NCBI RefSeq assembly: GCF_904842695.1
Contig: NZ_CAJGWQ010000004.1
Location: forward strand, 1-64,000
From: Gulosibacter hominis
Lineage (GTDB): Bacteria > Actinomycetota > Actinomycetes > Actinomycetales > Microbacteriaceae
Reading direction: 5' to 3'
Length of the DNA: 64,000 bases
The notes beneath the pieces are model-generated. The model had not been told where the DNA came from. It saw only the letters and a program-made list of their open reading frames with translations, and made no database searches. Below are positions 46,539 to 54,772 of this stretch, in pieces; position 1 is the first letter of the stretch, and the number at the start of each line of letters is the position of its first letter. A program made the translations under genes and the position numbers.

Positions 46539-48044
46539 TCAACCCAGCCCCACACTGCGCTCGACCACATAGCCCTGTTCGGGCAGCTCGATTCGGATGC
46601 TTGTGATTCCGTTCGCGTCCACCCGCACGGTTTCGATCACCTCGGGGCCGTTATCGCGACGCTCAATCTCAACACCGCTCAGGTCACGCCCGTCACGCAA
46701 CTCGGGGTCGAACGGCACCGCGAGGGACACCACCGGGGCGAGGTCACCCGTCGATTCGCCGGCAGCATCCAGTGCCGCATATTCGACGTAACGGAACCAG
46801 CCAATATTGTGCGCGGCACGATAACGACGCACCGCCACAAACTCACCGTCCGGGCCCGGTTCAGCCCCCGGCAACACCAGCGGATCGAACGCCACCTCGC
46901 GTCCCGAGTCACGCTCACGGAACACCCCGATGCCACGCGAGGGCCGATCGCGCAGTCGGTATCCCGAATCGGGATCGGCTGCGATCGCCAGGCCAATCGC
47001 CGTGGATGCAGACGGGTACGGTGATCGATGCACGCGGCGGCCAAACTCCTCCCGCAGCACTCGCGGCACGAGCGGCAGCCCACTGGCACCACCCACGAGA
47101 TAGATTCCGGCGATCTCGGTGTCGTGCAGCGTTGCCCGCTCGTCCTCGCCGATCAGTGGCCGCATCGCGGTGATCGTCCGCTGCACGAGGGGTTTCGCCG
47201 CTTCATAAAACTCCTCCACCGGCACCGCCACATCGTCATCATCGAGTTCGAGCACCAGTCGACGCGATTGCGGCGCGAGCCGTTCTTTTGCGGTGCGGGC
47301 TTCGTCAAGCAGCCGCCCGCGCGCCCGGTCGCCAAACACATCCCCTGCCCGTCCCGCATGTTCGAGCGCGAGATCAACCAACACCTCGTCAAAGTCATCG
47401 CCGCCGAGCTGCCCCACACCGAGCGAGCGCACAATCTCGTGATCGGTGCCGTTGACGCGCACCAGCGAGGCGTCAAAGGTGCCGCCGCCGAGGTCATACA
47501 CCACGAGGCTCTTGCGCTTCGAATTCAATGCGCGCGGGTGCCGGTGCGTGTATTCAAATGCCGCGGCGCTCGGTTCGTTAATCAGCGCCAGCACGTTCAC
47601 GCCGGCGCGAACAAATGCATCCAGTGTGAGCAGCCGCTGCGCGCTATGCGCGTTGGCGGGCACCCCCACGATCGCTTCAATCGGTTCGTCATCGCGCCCG
47701 GCCATTACCGAACTGTTGCGGATGCGGTCGGTGACGTACCGTGCAAAGGCCAGCAGCACCTCGCCAAGCGGCCGCTGCGTGCCGCCGATCGTGACGGGGG
47801 TTTCGGAAGTGACTCGCGGCTGTGCCAGCAGGCGTTTGAATGAGCGCGCCAGCAGCGGCCGCCCCTGCGCGTGTTTGAGCGCCTCCCAGCCGCAGACGAT
47901 GCGGTCGCCGTCGAGCGCCACAACGCTCGGGATATGTTCGTGCAGGTCACCGTCGTGGTCATCGATTCCCACGATCGGATAGTTGCCACGGTCAACCGCG
48001 GCAATCAGGGTTCGAGTGGTGCCGAAGTCGATTCCGAAGCGCAT
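46539..48044 (-). CDS. Short Hsp70-family (DnaK-like) protein
   Basis: A 501-residue Hsp70 relative. The ATPase domain (about 1-350) has GIDFGTTRTLIAA at the N-terminus, INEPSAAAFEY, VYDLGGGTFDAS (phosphate 2) and LVGGASGLPLVPRVL (adenosine). The C-terminal about 150 residues look beta-rich and could be a shortened substrate domain; the helical lid and the EEVD-like end of DnaK are absent. No dnaJ or grpE is nearby, so it is not the housekeeping chaperone. It may share a transcript with the downstream FtsX exporter. Confidence 0.85.
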   Translation of the reverse strand: MRFGIDFGTTRTLIAAVDRGNYPIVGIDDHDGDLHEHIPSVVALDGDRIVCGWEALKHAQGRPLLARSFKRLLAQPRVTSETPVTIGGTQRPLGEVLLAFARYVTDRIRNSSVMAGRDDEPIEAIVGVPANAHSAQRLLTLDAFVRAGVNVLALINEPSAAAFEYTHRHPRALNSKRKSLVVYDLGGGTFDASLVRVNGTDHEIVRSLGVGQLGGDDFDEVLVDLALEHAGRAGDVFGDRARGRLLDEARTAKERLAPQSRRLVLELDDDDVAVPVEEFYEAAKPLVQRTITAMRPLIGEDERATLHDTEIAGIYLVGGASGLPLVPRVLREEFGRRVHRSPYPSASTAIGLAIAADPDSGYRLRDRPSRGIGVFRERDSGREVAFDPLVLPGAEPGPDGEFVAVRRYRAAHNIGWFRYVEYAALDAAGESTGDLAPVVSLAVPFDPELRDGRDLSGVEIERRDNGPEVIETVRVDANGITSIRIELPEQGYVVERSVGLG

Positions 48045-48201
48045 GCTGTCACGCTAGCAAGCGCAGGCAACGCGCGGGCCACTGCCATAGTTCGTCTCGG
48101 GTTAACCGACCTTTCAAGCACCGTCCAGAGGCCAGGAGTACCGTCGAAATTGGCAGGAGATTGCCACCGCACATCACCAATAGTTGAAAGTGAGTGTCGC
48201 T

Positions 48202-49062
48202 ATGACGAACATCCGCAAAGTTACCGTGCTCGGAACCGGTGTACTCGGATCGCAGATCGCATTCCAAACCGCCTACTGCGGATTCGAGGTGACCGCCTAC
48301 GACATCAGCGACGAGGCCCTCGCAACCGCACGCAAGCGATTTACCGGATGGGCGGCGGCCTACCGCGCCGACAACTATCCCGGCGCCGCCGAAGGCCAGG
48401 CCGATGCCACCATCGACAAAATCAAGCTCACTACCGATCTCGCTGAGGCCGCGGCGGATGCCGACCTCGTTATCGAAGCGGTTCCTGAAGTTCCGGAAAT
48501 CAAGACCAGCACCTACGAGAAGCTCGCGCAGGTCGCGCCGGAGCACACGATTTTCGCAACCAACTCGTCGACGCTGCTGCCGAGCTCGTTCATGGATGCA
48601 ACCGGCCGCCCCGACAAGTTCTTGGCCCTGCACTTCGCCAACCACATTTGGCGCCTGAACACCGCCGAGGTGATGGGCACCGATAAGACCGACCCGGCTG
48701 TCTATGACACCGTCGTGGAGTTCGCGGAAGAGATCAAGATGGTGCCCATCAAGGTGCTGAAAGAGCAGCCAGGATACGTGCTGAACTCGCTGCTGGTGCC
48801 GTTCCTGAACGCTGGTGCGGGCCTGCTCGTCGGCGGCGTCGCCGATGCCGAGACCATCGACAAAACCTGGCGCATCGCAACCGGTGCCCCGCTCGGTCCG
48901 TTCCAGATCTTCGACGTGGTCGGGCTCAACACCGCCTACAACATCACATCCGCCAACCCCGCCCCGGCAGCACAGGCATTTGCCAAGCTCCTCAAAGAGG
49001 AGTACATCGACAAGGGCAAGCTCGGCCGGGAAACCGGTGAGGGGTTCTACAAGTACAACTAG
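48202..49062 (+). CDS. 3-hydroxyacyl-CoA dehydrogenase family protein
   Basis: A 286-residue NAD-dependent dehydrogenase, probably 3-hydroxybutyryl-CoA dehydrogenase. The Rossmann motif VLGTGVLGSQIAFQTA opens the protein; catalytic-type residues lie in FATNSSTLLPSS (near 118) and ALHFANHIWRLNTAEV (near 140), where the usual HFFNP reads HFANH. The C-terminal helical domain includes PGYVLNSLLVPFLNA. The ATG at 48202 was preferred to a TTG 18 bases upstream. No beta-oxidation partners are adjacent, so the acyl substrate is uncertain. Confidence 0.85.
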   Translation: MTNIRKVTVLGTGVLGSQIAFQTAYCGFEVTAYDISDEALATARKRFTGWAAAYRADNYPGAAEGQADATIDKIKLTTDLAEAAADADLVIEAVPEVPEIKTSTYEKLAQVAPEHTIFATNSSTLLPSSFMDATGRPDKFLALHFANHIWRLNTAEVMGTDKTDPAVYDTVVEFAEEIKMVPIKVLKEQPGYVLNSLLVPFLNAGAGLLVGGVADAETIDKTWRIATGAPLGPFQIFDVVGLNTAYNITSANPAPAAQAFAKLLKEEYIDKGKLGRETGEGFYKYN

Positions 49063-49076
49063 CGATCTAACGCAGC

Positions 49077-49115
49077 GAGGGGCGCACCGCTTCGGCGATG
49101 TGCCCCTTTCGTTCT
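49077..49115 (+). terminator. Terminator after the hydroxyacyl-CoA dehydrogenase gene
   Basis: A hairpin AGGGGC-G-CAC with GTGCCCCT (one bulged G), an 11-12-base loop, and the T-rich TTTCGTTCT, 15 bases past the stop. Confidence 0.75.
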
Positions 49116-49193
49116 GCTGCATTGACCGCAAGCAGTTCGGCGCCGCATTCCCCCGAAACCGCCCAGCGCCCATCCCCTTCACCCGTACTCCAA

Positions 49194-49265
49194 GGCAAGT
49201 GACCCTGCTATCGGCAAATGTCCCTGCTATAGCAGGGTCTTCCCGCAGTAACAGGGTCACTTGCC
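49194..49265. repeat. Nested palindromic element, copy 1
   Basis: A 72-bp palindrome. Perfect outer arms GGCAAGTGACCCTG and CAGGGTCACTTGCC enclose a perfect central palindrome CCCTGCTATAGCAGGG (49222-49237). The arms and core share the GACCCTG/CCCTGCTAT theme, so it reads as a palindrome built from smaller ones. A second copy lies 189 bp downstream. Confidence 0.9.
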
Positions 49266-49382
49266 GGAAGAGCGCTGCAGCAACAAGAGAGCGCCGCGGC
49301 AAGGGGCACCGCACGGCAGCAAGAGAGCGCTGCGGCAACGAAAGAGCGCTGCGACCAAAGGCGCACGCCCGTACCCTCAGCA
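49266..49382. repeat. Short GC-rich repeats between the two palindromes
   Basis: At least four degenerate copies of AGAGCGCYGCGGCAA are spaced irregularly here and two more follow the second palindrome (49453-49490). The string GGGGCACC-R-CACGGCAGC also occurs once in each half (near 49303 and 49491), showing that the entire interval is a diverged tandem duplication of about 189 bp. Confidence 0.75.
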
Positions 49383-49452
49383 CAAGTGACCCTGTTATCG
49401 CAAAGTGTCCCTGCTATAGCAGGGTCTTTCCGCAGTAAGAGGGTCTTTTGCC
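49383..49452. repeat. Nested palindromic element, copy 2
   Basis: A 70-bp version of the palindrome at 49194. The central CCCTGCTATAGCAGGG (49409-49424) is unchanged; the outer arms have diverged on the right (GAGGGTCTTTTGCC) and one gap has opened. The stretch from 49453 to the lepA end holds only the short repeats. Confidence 0.85.
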
Positions 49453-49543
49453 GAGAGGGCGCCGCGGCAATCAAAGAGCGCCGCGGCAAGGGGCACCACA
49501 CGGCAGCGGGGCCCCACCGAGCAGGCGCGGCAGCAAGCGAAGG

Positions 49544-51400
49544 CTACTTCTGCTTACTCTCCACGTCGCCAGATAGCGCGGCGATGAAGGCTTCCTGTGG
49601 CACCTCAACGCGGCCAACCATCTTCATCCGTTTCTTACCTTCCTTCTGCTTTTCAAGCAGCTTGCGCTTACGCGAAATGTCACCGCCGTAGCACTTGGCG
49701 AGCACATCCTTACGGATCGCGCGAATATTTTCGCGGGCAATGATGCGCGCACCAACCGCCGCCTGAATCGGCACCTCGAACTGCTGCCGTGGAATCAGTT
49801 TCCGCAGCCGTTCGGCCATCATGGTGCCGTAGCTATAGGCCTTGTCGCGGTGCACGATGGCACTGAATGCATCCACCCGATCGCCCTGCAGCAAGATGTC
49901 GACCTTCACCAGGTCGGCAGCCTGATCGCCAACCGGCTCGTAGTCAAACGAGGCATAGCCCTGGGTGCGCGATTTCAGCTGGTCGAAAAAGTCGAACACG
50001 ATCTCGCCCAGCGGCAGCGTGTAGCGCAGCTCAACCCGCTCTTCCGAGAGGTAGTCCATCGAAACCAGCGACCCGCGGCGCGACTCGCACAGTTCCATGA
50101 CCTTACCGACGTAGTCCTTCGGCATCAGAATGGATGCGCGCACCACCGGTTCCCGCACCTCAAGGATCTTGCCTTCGGGGAACTCCGACGGGTTGGTGAC
50201 GTGGTGCTCTTCTTTGTCTTCGGTGATGACGTCGTAGGTCACCGACGGCGCCGTGGTGATGATGTCGAGATCAAATTCGCGCGAGAGCCGCTCGGTAATG
50301 ATTTCGAGGTGCAGCAGGCCCAAAAAGCCCACGCGGAAACCGAAGCCGAGCGCAACCGAAGTTTCGGGTTCGTAATTGAGCGCCGCATCCTCAAGTTTGA
50401 GTTTGTCGAGCGCCTCGCGCAGTTCGGGATAGTCGCCGGCGTCAATCGGGTAAAGCCCCGAGAACACCATCGGTTTGGGCTCGACATAACCGGGCAGCGC
50501 TTCGTCGGCGGGCTGTGCGGCCGAAGTGACCGTGTCGCCCACCTTCGACTGGCGCACATCTTTCACACCGGTGATGAGGAAGCCCACCTCACCGGTGCCG
50601 AGGCCCTTGGCCGGAGTTGGCTCGGGAGAAGAAACACCGATGTCGAGCAGCTCGTGCGTGCCGCCGGTTGACATCATCCGAATTTTTGCGCGATCGGTGA
50701 GGTGCCCGTCAACCATCCGCACATAGGTCACAACGCCCCGGTACGAGTCGTAAACCGAGTCAAAAATCAGCGCGCGCGGGTCGCCTTCGGGGTCACCGTC
50801 GGGTGCCGGGATGCGGTCGACGATGCGGTCGAGCAGCACATCCACGCCCATCCCGGTCTTGCCACTCACCCGCAACACATCGTCGGGTTCACCGCCGAGC
50901 AGGTTGGCGATCTCTTCGGCATAGCGCTCAGGATCGGCTGCCGGCAGGTCAATTTTGTTGAGCACCGGGATGACTTCAAGGTCGTTTTCGAGCGCCAGAT
51001 AGAGGTTCGCGAGCGTCTGCGCCTCGATTCCCTGGGCAGCATCCACCAGCAGCACCGCGCCCTCGCAGGCTGCGAGCGAACGCGACACCTCGTAGCTGAA
51101 GTCGACGTGGCCGGGGGTGTCGATCATGTTGAGGATGTAGTCGTCTCCCGACACGTGCCACGGCATGCGCACGGCCTGCGACTTAATCGTGATGCCGCGT
51201 TCGCGCTCGAGTTCCATCTTGTCGAGGTACTGGGCGCGCATCACGCGATCTTCAACCGATCCGGTCAGCTGCAGCATGCGGTCGGCAAGGGTCGACTTGC
51301 CGTGATCGATGTGGGCAATGATGCAAAAATTTCGGATGCGGTCGGGTGGCGTGGCCAGCGGCTGCAAGATCTTAGGAGTGTTCGGCATGGTACCGGCCAT
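49544..51400 (-). CDS. lepA: Elongation factor 4 (LepA)
   Basis: A 618-residue ribosome-associated GTPase. G1 [14 protein letters not shown]2/G3 ERGITIKS and DTPGHVDF, G4 [10 protein letters not shown] are intact, followed by EF-G-like domains II, III and V and the LepA-specific C-terminal domain ([24 protein letters not shown] near 575). Starts at 51400 and 51388 are both possible and neither has a well-spaced ribosome-binding site. In most actinobacteria lepA is close to rpsT; here a PTS operon lies between them. Confidence 0.95.
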   Translation of the reverse strand: MAGTMPNTPKILQPLATPPDRIRNFCIIAHIDHGKSTLADRMLQLTGSVEDRVMRAQYLDKMELERERGITIKSQAVRMPWHVSGDDYILNMIDTPGHVDFSYEVSRSLAACEGAVLLVDAAQGIEAQTLANLYLALENDLEVIPVLNKIDLPAADPERYAEEIANLLGGEPDDVLRVSGKTGMGVDVLLDRIVDRIPAPDGDPEGDPRALIFDSVYDSYRGVVTYVRMVDGHLTDRAKIRMMSTGGTHELLDIGVSSPEPTPAKGLGTGEVGFLITGVKDVRQSKVGDTVTSAAQPADEALPGYVEPKPMVFSGLYPIDAGDYPELREALDKLKLEDAALNYEPETSVALGFGFRVGFLGLLHLEIITERLSREFDLDIITTAPSVTYDVITEDKEEHHVTNPSEFPEGKILEVREPVVRASILMPKDYVGKVMELCESRRGSLVSMDYLSEERVELRYTLPLGEIVFDFFDQLKSRTQGYASFDYEPVGDQAADLVKVDILLQGDRVDAFSAIVHRDKAYSYGTMMAERLRKLIPRQQFEVPIQAAVGARIIARENIRAIRKDVLAKCYGGDISRKRKLLEKQKEGKKRMKMVGRVEVPQEAFIAALSGDVESKQK

Positions 51401-51536
51401 TCTCCCATGCTTCTGATCGGAACCTCCACACGCGCTATCACGTCGCACAGTGCGGCTTGGCCTGAGCGGGAAAACCAACGGAATTAGCTTTGCAAATGCA
51501 AGCCTTTCTACAAAAACTTGCGGGGCGGTCGTAATT

Positions 51537-51579
51537 TTCTAGGCGTTTGACTACCCCAAGCTTGGCAGAGCGCCTAGAA
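51537..51579. promoter_or_regulatory. Inverted repeat upstream of the PTS operon
   Basis: Perfect 9-bp arms TTCTAGGCG (51537-51545) and CGCCTAGAA (51571-51579), 25 bp apart, lie 46 bp before the first PTS gene. A TTGGCA (51562-51567) with TAGTGG 16 bp further could be the promoter, which the right arm would overlap. A local repressor or activator site is likely. Confidence 0.5.
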
Positions 51580-51624
51580 TTGCTAGTGGCTGACCGCTTC
51601 TCACCAAGTGTTTCAGGAGGTTTG

Positions 51625-52065
51625 ATGTCTGCCGATCTACTTCCATCCACAGCAATCCGATTTGCCGTGCCAGCAGCCGACTGGCGCGCCGCCATTCAGG
51701 CCGCAGGTGATGCCCTTGTCGCCGGTGACATCGCCACCGACGCCTACGCCGACGCCATGATTAAGGCCGTCGAAGATCTCGGCCCCTACATCGTTATCGC
51801 GCCGGGCTTCGCACTCGCGCACGCACGCCCCTCAGAACAGGTGCGTCGCACCGGGCTCAGCTGGGTGAGCCTTGCCGAACCGGTTGAGTTCGGCAGCGAA
51901 ACAAACGACCCGGTCGACCTGGTGGTGGGCCTTGCCGCCCTCGACCACGACGAACACCTGCAGGTGATGGCAAAGCTCGCGGGTGTGCTCGCCAACCCCG
52001 ACACGCTCGCCCGGCTGCGCGCATCCAACGACCCCGAAGAAATTCGTTCAGCGCTGCTCGGCTAA
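51625..52065 (+). CDS. PTS EIIA component, ascorbate/galactitol type
   Basis: A 146-residue EIIA of the mannitol-fructose fold. The phosphorylated His is in PGFALAHARPSEQV (near 70), a good match to UlaC-type proteins. The ATG has AGGAGG 5 bases upstream; the longer frame from 51547 lacks one. It accepts phosphate from HPr and passes it to the EIIB encoded 25 bases downstream. Confidence 0.9.
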   Translation: MSADLLPSTAIRFAVPAADWRAAIQAAGDALVAGDIATDAYADAMIKAVEDLGPYIVIAPGFALAHARPSEQVRRTGLSWVSLAEPVEFGSETNDPVDLVVGLAALDHDEHLQVMAKLAGVLANPDTLARLRASNDPEEIRSALLG

Positions 52066-52090
52066 TCAGCGCCATGAGAAAGGACCCACT

Positions 52091-52366
52091 ATGAAAATCA
52101 TCGCAGTGTGCGGTATGGGCATCGGCACCTCGGTGCTGCTCAAGATGAACATCGACCAGGCGCTCGAAGCGCTCGGCGAAACCGCAGATGTTGAAGCCTC
52201 GGATATTTCATCAGCACGCGGCGCCGCTGCCAGTGCCGACCTGGTGATGACCAGCGCCGAACTCGCACCACAGCTCGGCGATATCGACACCCCCATCGCC
52301 GTCGTCAACAACTTCGTCGACCAAGACGAAGTGCGCGAAAAACTCGCGGCGGCACTCGACCTCTAA
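52091..52366 (+). CDS. PTS EIIB component, ascorbate/galactitol type
   Basis: A 91-residue EIIB. The phospho-cysteine loop CGMGIGTSVLLKMN at the N-terminus is characteristic of the lactose/galactitol/ascorbate EIIB fold (UlaB). It is a separate cytoplasmic polypeptide between the EIIA and EIIC genes. AAAGGA precedes the ATG. Confidence 0.9.
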   Translation: MKIIAVCGMGIGTSVLLKMNIDQALEALGETADVEASDISSARGAAASADLVMTSAELAPQLGDIDTPIAVVNNFVDQDEVREKLAAALDL

Positions 52367-52374
52367 TTGCCATT

Positions 52375-52437
52375 CGGTCGCGCATCCCGCGACCGACTCC
52401 GCCGGTGACGGCAAACCGGCTCAGCTGTACCGAGCCG
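52375..52437 (+). other. Paired RNA hairpins between EIIB and EIIC genes
   Basis: In the 102-bp gap, CGGTCGCG/CGCGACCG forms a perfect 8-bp stem with a 5-base loop (52375-52395), and CGGCTC/GAGCCG forms a second (52417-52437). CCGGT (52402-52406) can instead pair with ACCGG (52415-52419), which is exclusive with the second stem. These could adjust the EIIB:EIIC ratio by processing or attenuation. Confidence 0.5.
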
Positions 52438-52468
52438 AACGCTCGGACTACCGGAAAGGAATGCAGCC

Positions 52469-54037
52469 ATGAATTGGCTCGTTGATGTCCTCGACTTCAT
52501 AGGACAGCAAATTCTCAACGTGCCGGCCTATCTCGTCGGCATTATCGTGGCGGTCGGTCTGATCGCCCTGCGCAAGGGCGCCGGCCAGGTGATTGGCGGC
52601 GCGCTCAAAGCAACGCTCGGCTTTTTGATTCTCGGTGCCGGTGCCGATGTTGTGGTCGCCTCGCTTGAACCGCTCGGCAAGCTCGTGCTCGGCGTCACCG
52701 GAGCCGAAGGCGTCGTGCCCACTAACGAGGTCGTCACGGCAATGGCGGCAAAAGACTTCGGTGCCAACAGCGCCTACATCCTGGCGCTCGGCTTTTTGCT
52801 GATGCTGCTAATCGCCCGCTTCACCCCGCTGAACTATGTGTTCCTCACCGGTCACCACATGGTGTTCATGGCCATGCTGCTGTCGGTGCTGCTGTCGCTG
52901 TCGTTCGGCGCGAACGGCGGTTGGATCGCCGTGCTGATCGGTGCCGTGCTGCTGGCAATCATGATGACCGCGATGCCGGCGTTCGCGCATCCGTGGACCA
53001 AACGAGTCACCGGCAACGACACCGTGGCAATCGGTCACTTTTCGACACTCGGCTACATTGCCGCTGGTGCCGCGGGCCAGGCGGTCGGTCGCAACTCGCG
53101 CTCCACTGAAGACATTAAGTTCCCGCAGGGGCTGTCGTTCCTGCGCGACTCGATGGTCGCAACCGCCCTTTCGATGGTGCTCATCTATGTGGTGTTTGCC
53201 GTCTGGGGCCTGATCGCACTCGGCCCCGACTCTTATGCGATGCTTGACGCGACCGACGGCGGCGCGTTCGTGATGGCCGCAATCAAGCGCGGTCTGCTAT
53301 TCGGTGTTGGTGTCTCGGTGATCCTCTACGGTGTGCGCACCTTCCTGGGTGAGCTCATCCCGGCCTTCCAGGGCATCGCCAAGAAGGTGGTTCCTGGCGC
53401 CAAGGCGGCCCTCGACATCCCGATTGTGTTCCCCTACGGCCAGAACGCCGTGCTCATCGGTTTCATCTCGTCGTTCATCGGCGGTCTGGTGATGCTGGTG
53501 TTGCTGGCCACCTGGCTTGGCCCGGCATTCGGTCTCGCACTGATTCTGCCCGGTATGGTGCCGCACTTCTTCTGTGGTGGTGGTGCCGGTGTTTACGGCA
53601 ACGCAACCGGTGGCCGCCGCGGTGCGGTCGTGGGTGGTTTCGTCAACGGTCTGATCATCACGATTTTGCCGGCGCTGCTCTACGCGGTGATGAACGGAGT
53701 CGCTTCGATGTTCAACCAGCAGGCGCTTGCCGGCTCTACCTTCGGTGACGCCGACCTCGGCTGGTTCGGTTCGCTGATCGGTGCCGGTGTGCTCACCGGC
53801 TCGGCAGTGGCCACCGCGATCATCTCGCTGGTTATCGGCGCGGTCATCCTGGCCCTCGCCATCCTCTGGCAGGTCAAGGTGGTGAACAAGGGCTGGATGC
53901 CGGGCGAGGCCCACGCCCAGTTCGTCGCCGAAGTCAAGGCCGAAGAGGCTGCCGCAGCCAAGGCCGAGCGCGAAGCAGCCAAGGCTGAACGCGCCCGCGC
54001 CAAAGACGCCGGAGCTGATGGCACAGCCGATGCCTAA
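52469..54037 (+). CDS. PTS EIIC component, ascorbate type (UlaA/SgaT)
   Basis: A 522-residue membrane transporter of the UlaA family that imports and phosphorylates L-ascorbate in characterised cases. About 11 segments; recognisable parts are the N-terminal ILNVPAYLVGIIVAVGLIALRK, LTGHHMVFMA, TLGYIAAGAAGQAVG and the re-entrant PHFFCGGGAGVYGNATGGRRG. The C-terminus is an Ala/Glu/Lys coiled tail of about 35 residues. No ascorbate-phosphate catabolic enzymes adjoin it, so the sugar acid it carries is uncertain. Confidence 0.9.
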   Translation: MNWLVDVLDFIGQQILNVPAYLVGIIVAVGLIALRKGAGQVIGGALKATLGFLILGAGADVVVASLEPLGKLVLGVTGAEGVVPTNEVVTAMAAKDFGANSAYILALGFLLMLLIARFTPLNYVFLTGHHMVFMAMLLSVLLSLSFGANGGWIAVLIGAVLLAIMMTAMPAFAHPWTKRVTGNDTVAIGHFSTLGYIAAGAAGQAVGRNSRSTEDIKFPQGLSFLRDSMVATALSMVLIYVVFAVWGLIALGPDSYAMLDATDGGAFVMAAIKRGLLFGVGVSVILYGVRTFLGELIPAFQGIAKKVVPGAKAALDIPIVFPYGQNAVLIGFISSFIGGLVMLVLLATWLGPAFGLALILPGMVPHFFCGGGAGVYGNATGGRRGAVVGGFVNGLIITILPALLYAVMNGVASMFNQQALAGSTFGDADLGWFGSLIGAGVLTGSAVATAIISLVIGAVILALAILWQVKVVNKGWMPGEAHAQFVAEVKAEEAAAAKAEREAAKAERARAKDAGADGTADA

Positions 54038-54057
54038 CCGCAGCTAATCCCCCTCGC

Positions 54058-54097
54058 GGTGTGGGCCCGTTATCCTTCTCGGACACGGGCCCACACC
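54058..54097 (+). terminator. Hairpin terminator after the PTS operon
   Basis: A perfect 13-bp stem GGTGTGGGCCCGT/ACGGGCCCACACC with a 14-base loop, 20 bases past the EIIC stop. No T-run follows, so it may act with Rho or as a 3'-end cap. Confidence 0.6.
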
Positions 54098-54147
54098 CAT
54101 TAGCGGTGACTTTCAATTCGGGGGCTTATTTCGGCCGCGCATCCTGG

Positions 54148-54153
54148 TAAGAT
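54148..54153 (+). promoter_or_regulatory. Probable rpsT promoter -10 box
   Basis: TAAGAT preceded by TGG gives an extended -10 element 107 bp upstream of the rpsT start; the -35 area (about 54125-54130) is weak. It lies after the PTS terminator, so rpsT has its own promoter. Confidence 0.5.
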
Positions 54154-54259
54154 GAATGCTTGGCTTACGCGTACCCCACTCGACGCGATGCGCCGCGCGG
54201 CCCCTCTACCGCAAGGTGCGAACCGAAAATCATCTATTTCGTACGAGGAAAGACTCAAC

Positions 54260-54526
54260 GTGGCAAACATTAAGTCGCAGATCAAGCGCATTAAGACCAA
54301 CCGCAAGGCAACCGAACGCAACAAGGCCCGCAAGTCGGAGCTGCGCACCGCAATCCGTCGCGTGAACGAGGCCGTTGCTGCCGGCAACCTCGAGGCCGCC
54401 CAGACCGCTCTAGCCCACGCTTCGAAGAAGCTCGACAAGGCCGTTTCGAAGGGCGTCATCCACAAGAACCAGGCCGCCAACAAGAAGTCGGCTATCGCCA
54501 AGCGCGTGAACTCGCTCAGCGCCTAA
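54260..54526 (+). CDS. rpsT: 30S ribosomal protein bS20
   Basis: An 88-residue basic three-helix protein binding 16S rRNA early in 30S assembly. The N-terminus [20 protein letters not shown] and the C-terminal [20 protein letters not shown] are diagnostic. The GTG start has GAGGA 10 bases upstream. It is monocistronic, followed by a terminator. Confidence 0.97.
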   Translation: MANIKSQIKRIKTNRKATERNKARKSELRTAIRRVNEAVAAGNLEAAQTALAHASKKLDKAVSKGVIHKNQAANKKSAIAKRVNSLSA

Positions 54527-54539
54527 GCACGCTGCAGCT

Positions 54540-54574
54540 GACGGGGAGCATCATCGCGATGCTCCCCGTTTTTG
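54540..54574 (+). terminator. Rho-independent terminator of rpsT
   Basis: A perfect 12-bp stem (ACGGGGAGCATC/GATGCTCCCCGT), a 5-base loop and TTTTTG, 14 bases after the stop. Confidence 0.95.
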
Positions 54575-54591
54575 TTTCGCTTTTGCGCCCG

Positions 54592-54665
54592 TGAGCTCAG
54601 CGGAAGATTTTGGCCCTACGATGCCCTCTCAGCCATCCTGACCCCGAAATTTTCCGCTGAACTCA
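54592..54665. repeat. 74-bp inverted repeat element
   Basis: Two 19-bp arms (54592-54610, TGAGCTCAGCGGAAGATTT; 54647-54665) match as inverted repeats at 17 of 19 positions, 36 bp apart. It sits between the rpsT terminator and the deiminase gene. It could be a miniature mobile-element remnant or an operator/attenuator. Confidence 0.75.
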
Positions 54666-54772
54666 CCTTGCGGCACAGCAGGGCCACGCAACCAACCAGA
54701 GCAGGCTACGATTACTGTCGGATTCGGCTGTATGCCGCCACTGGAACTTCCGTGCCGACAAAGGAGTCGTCG

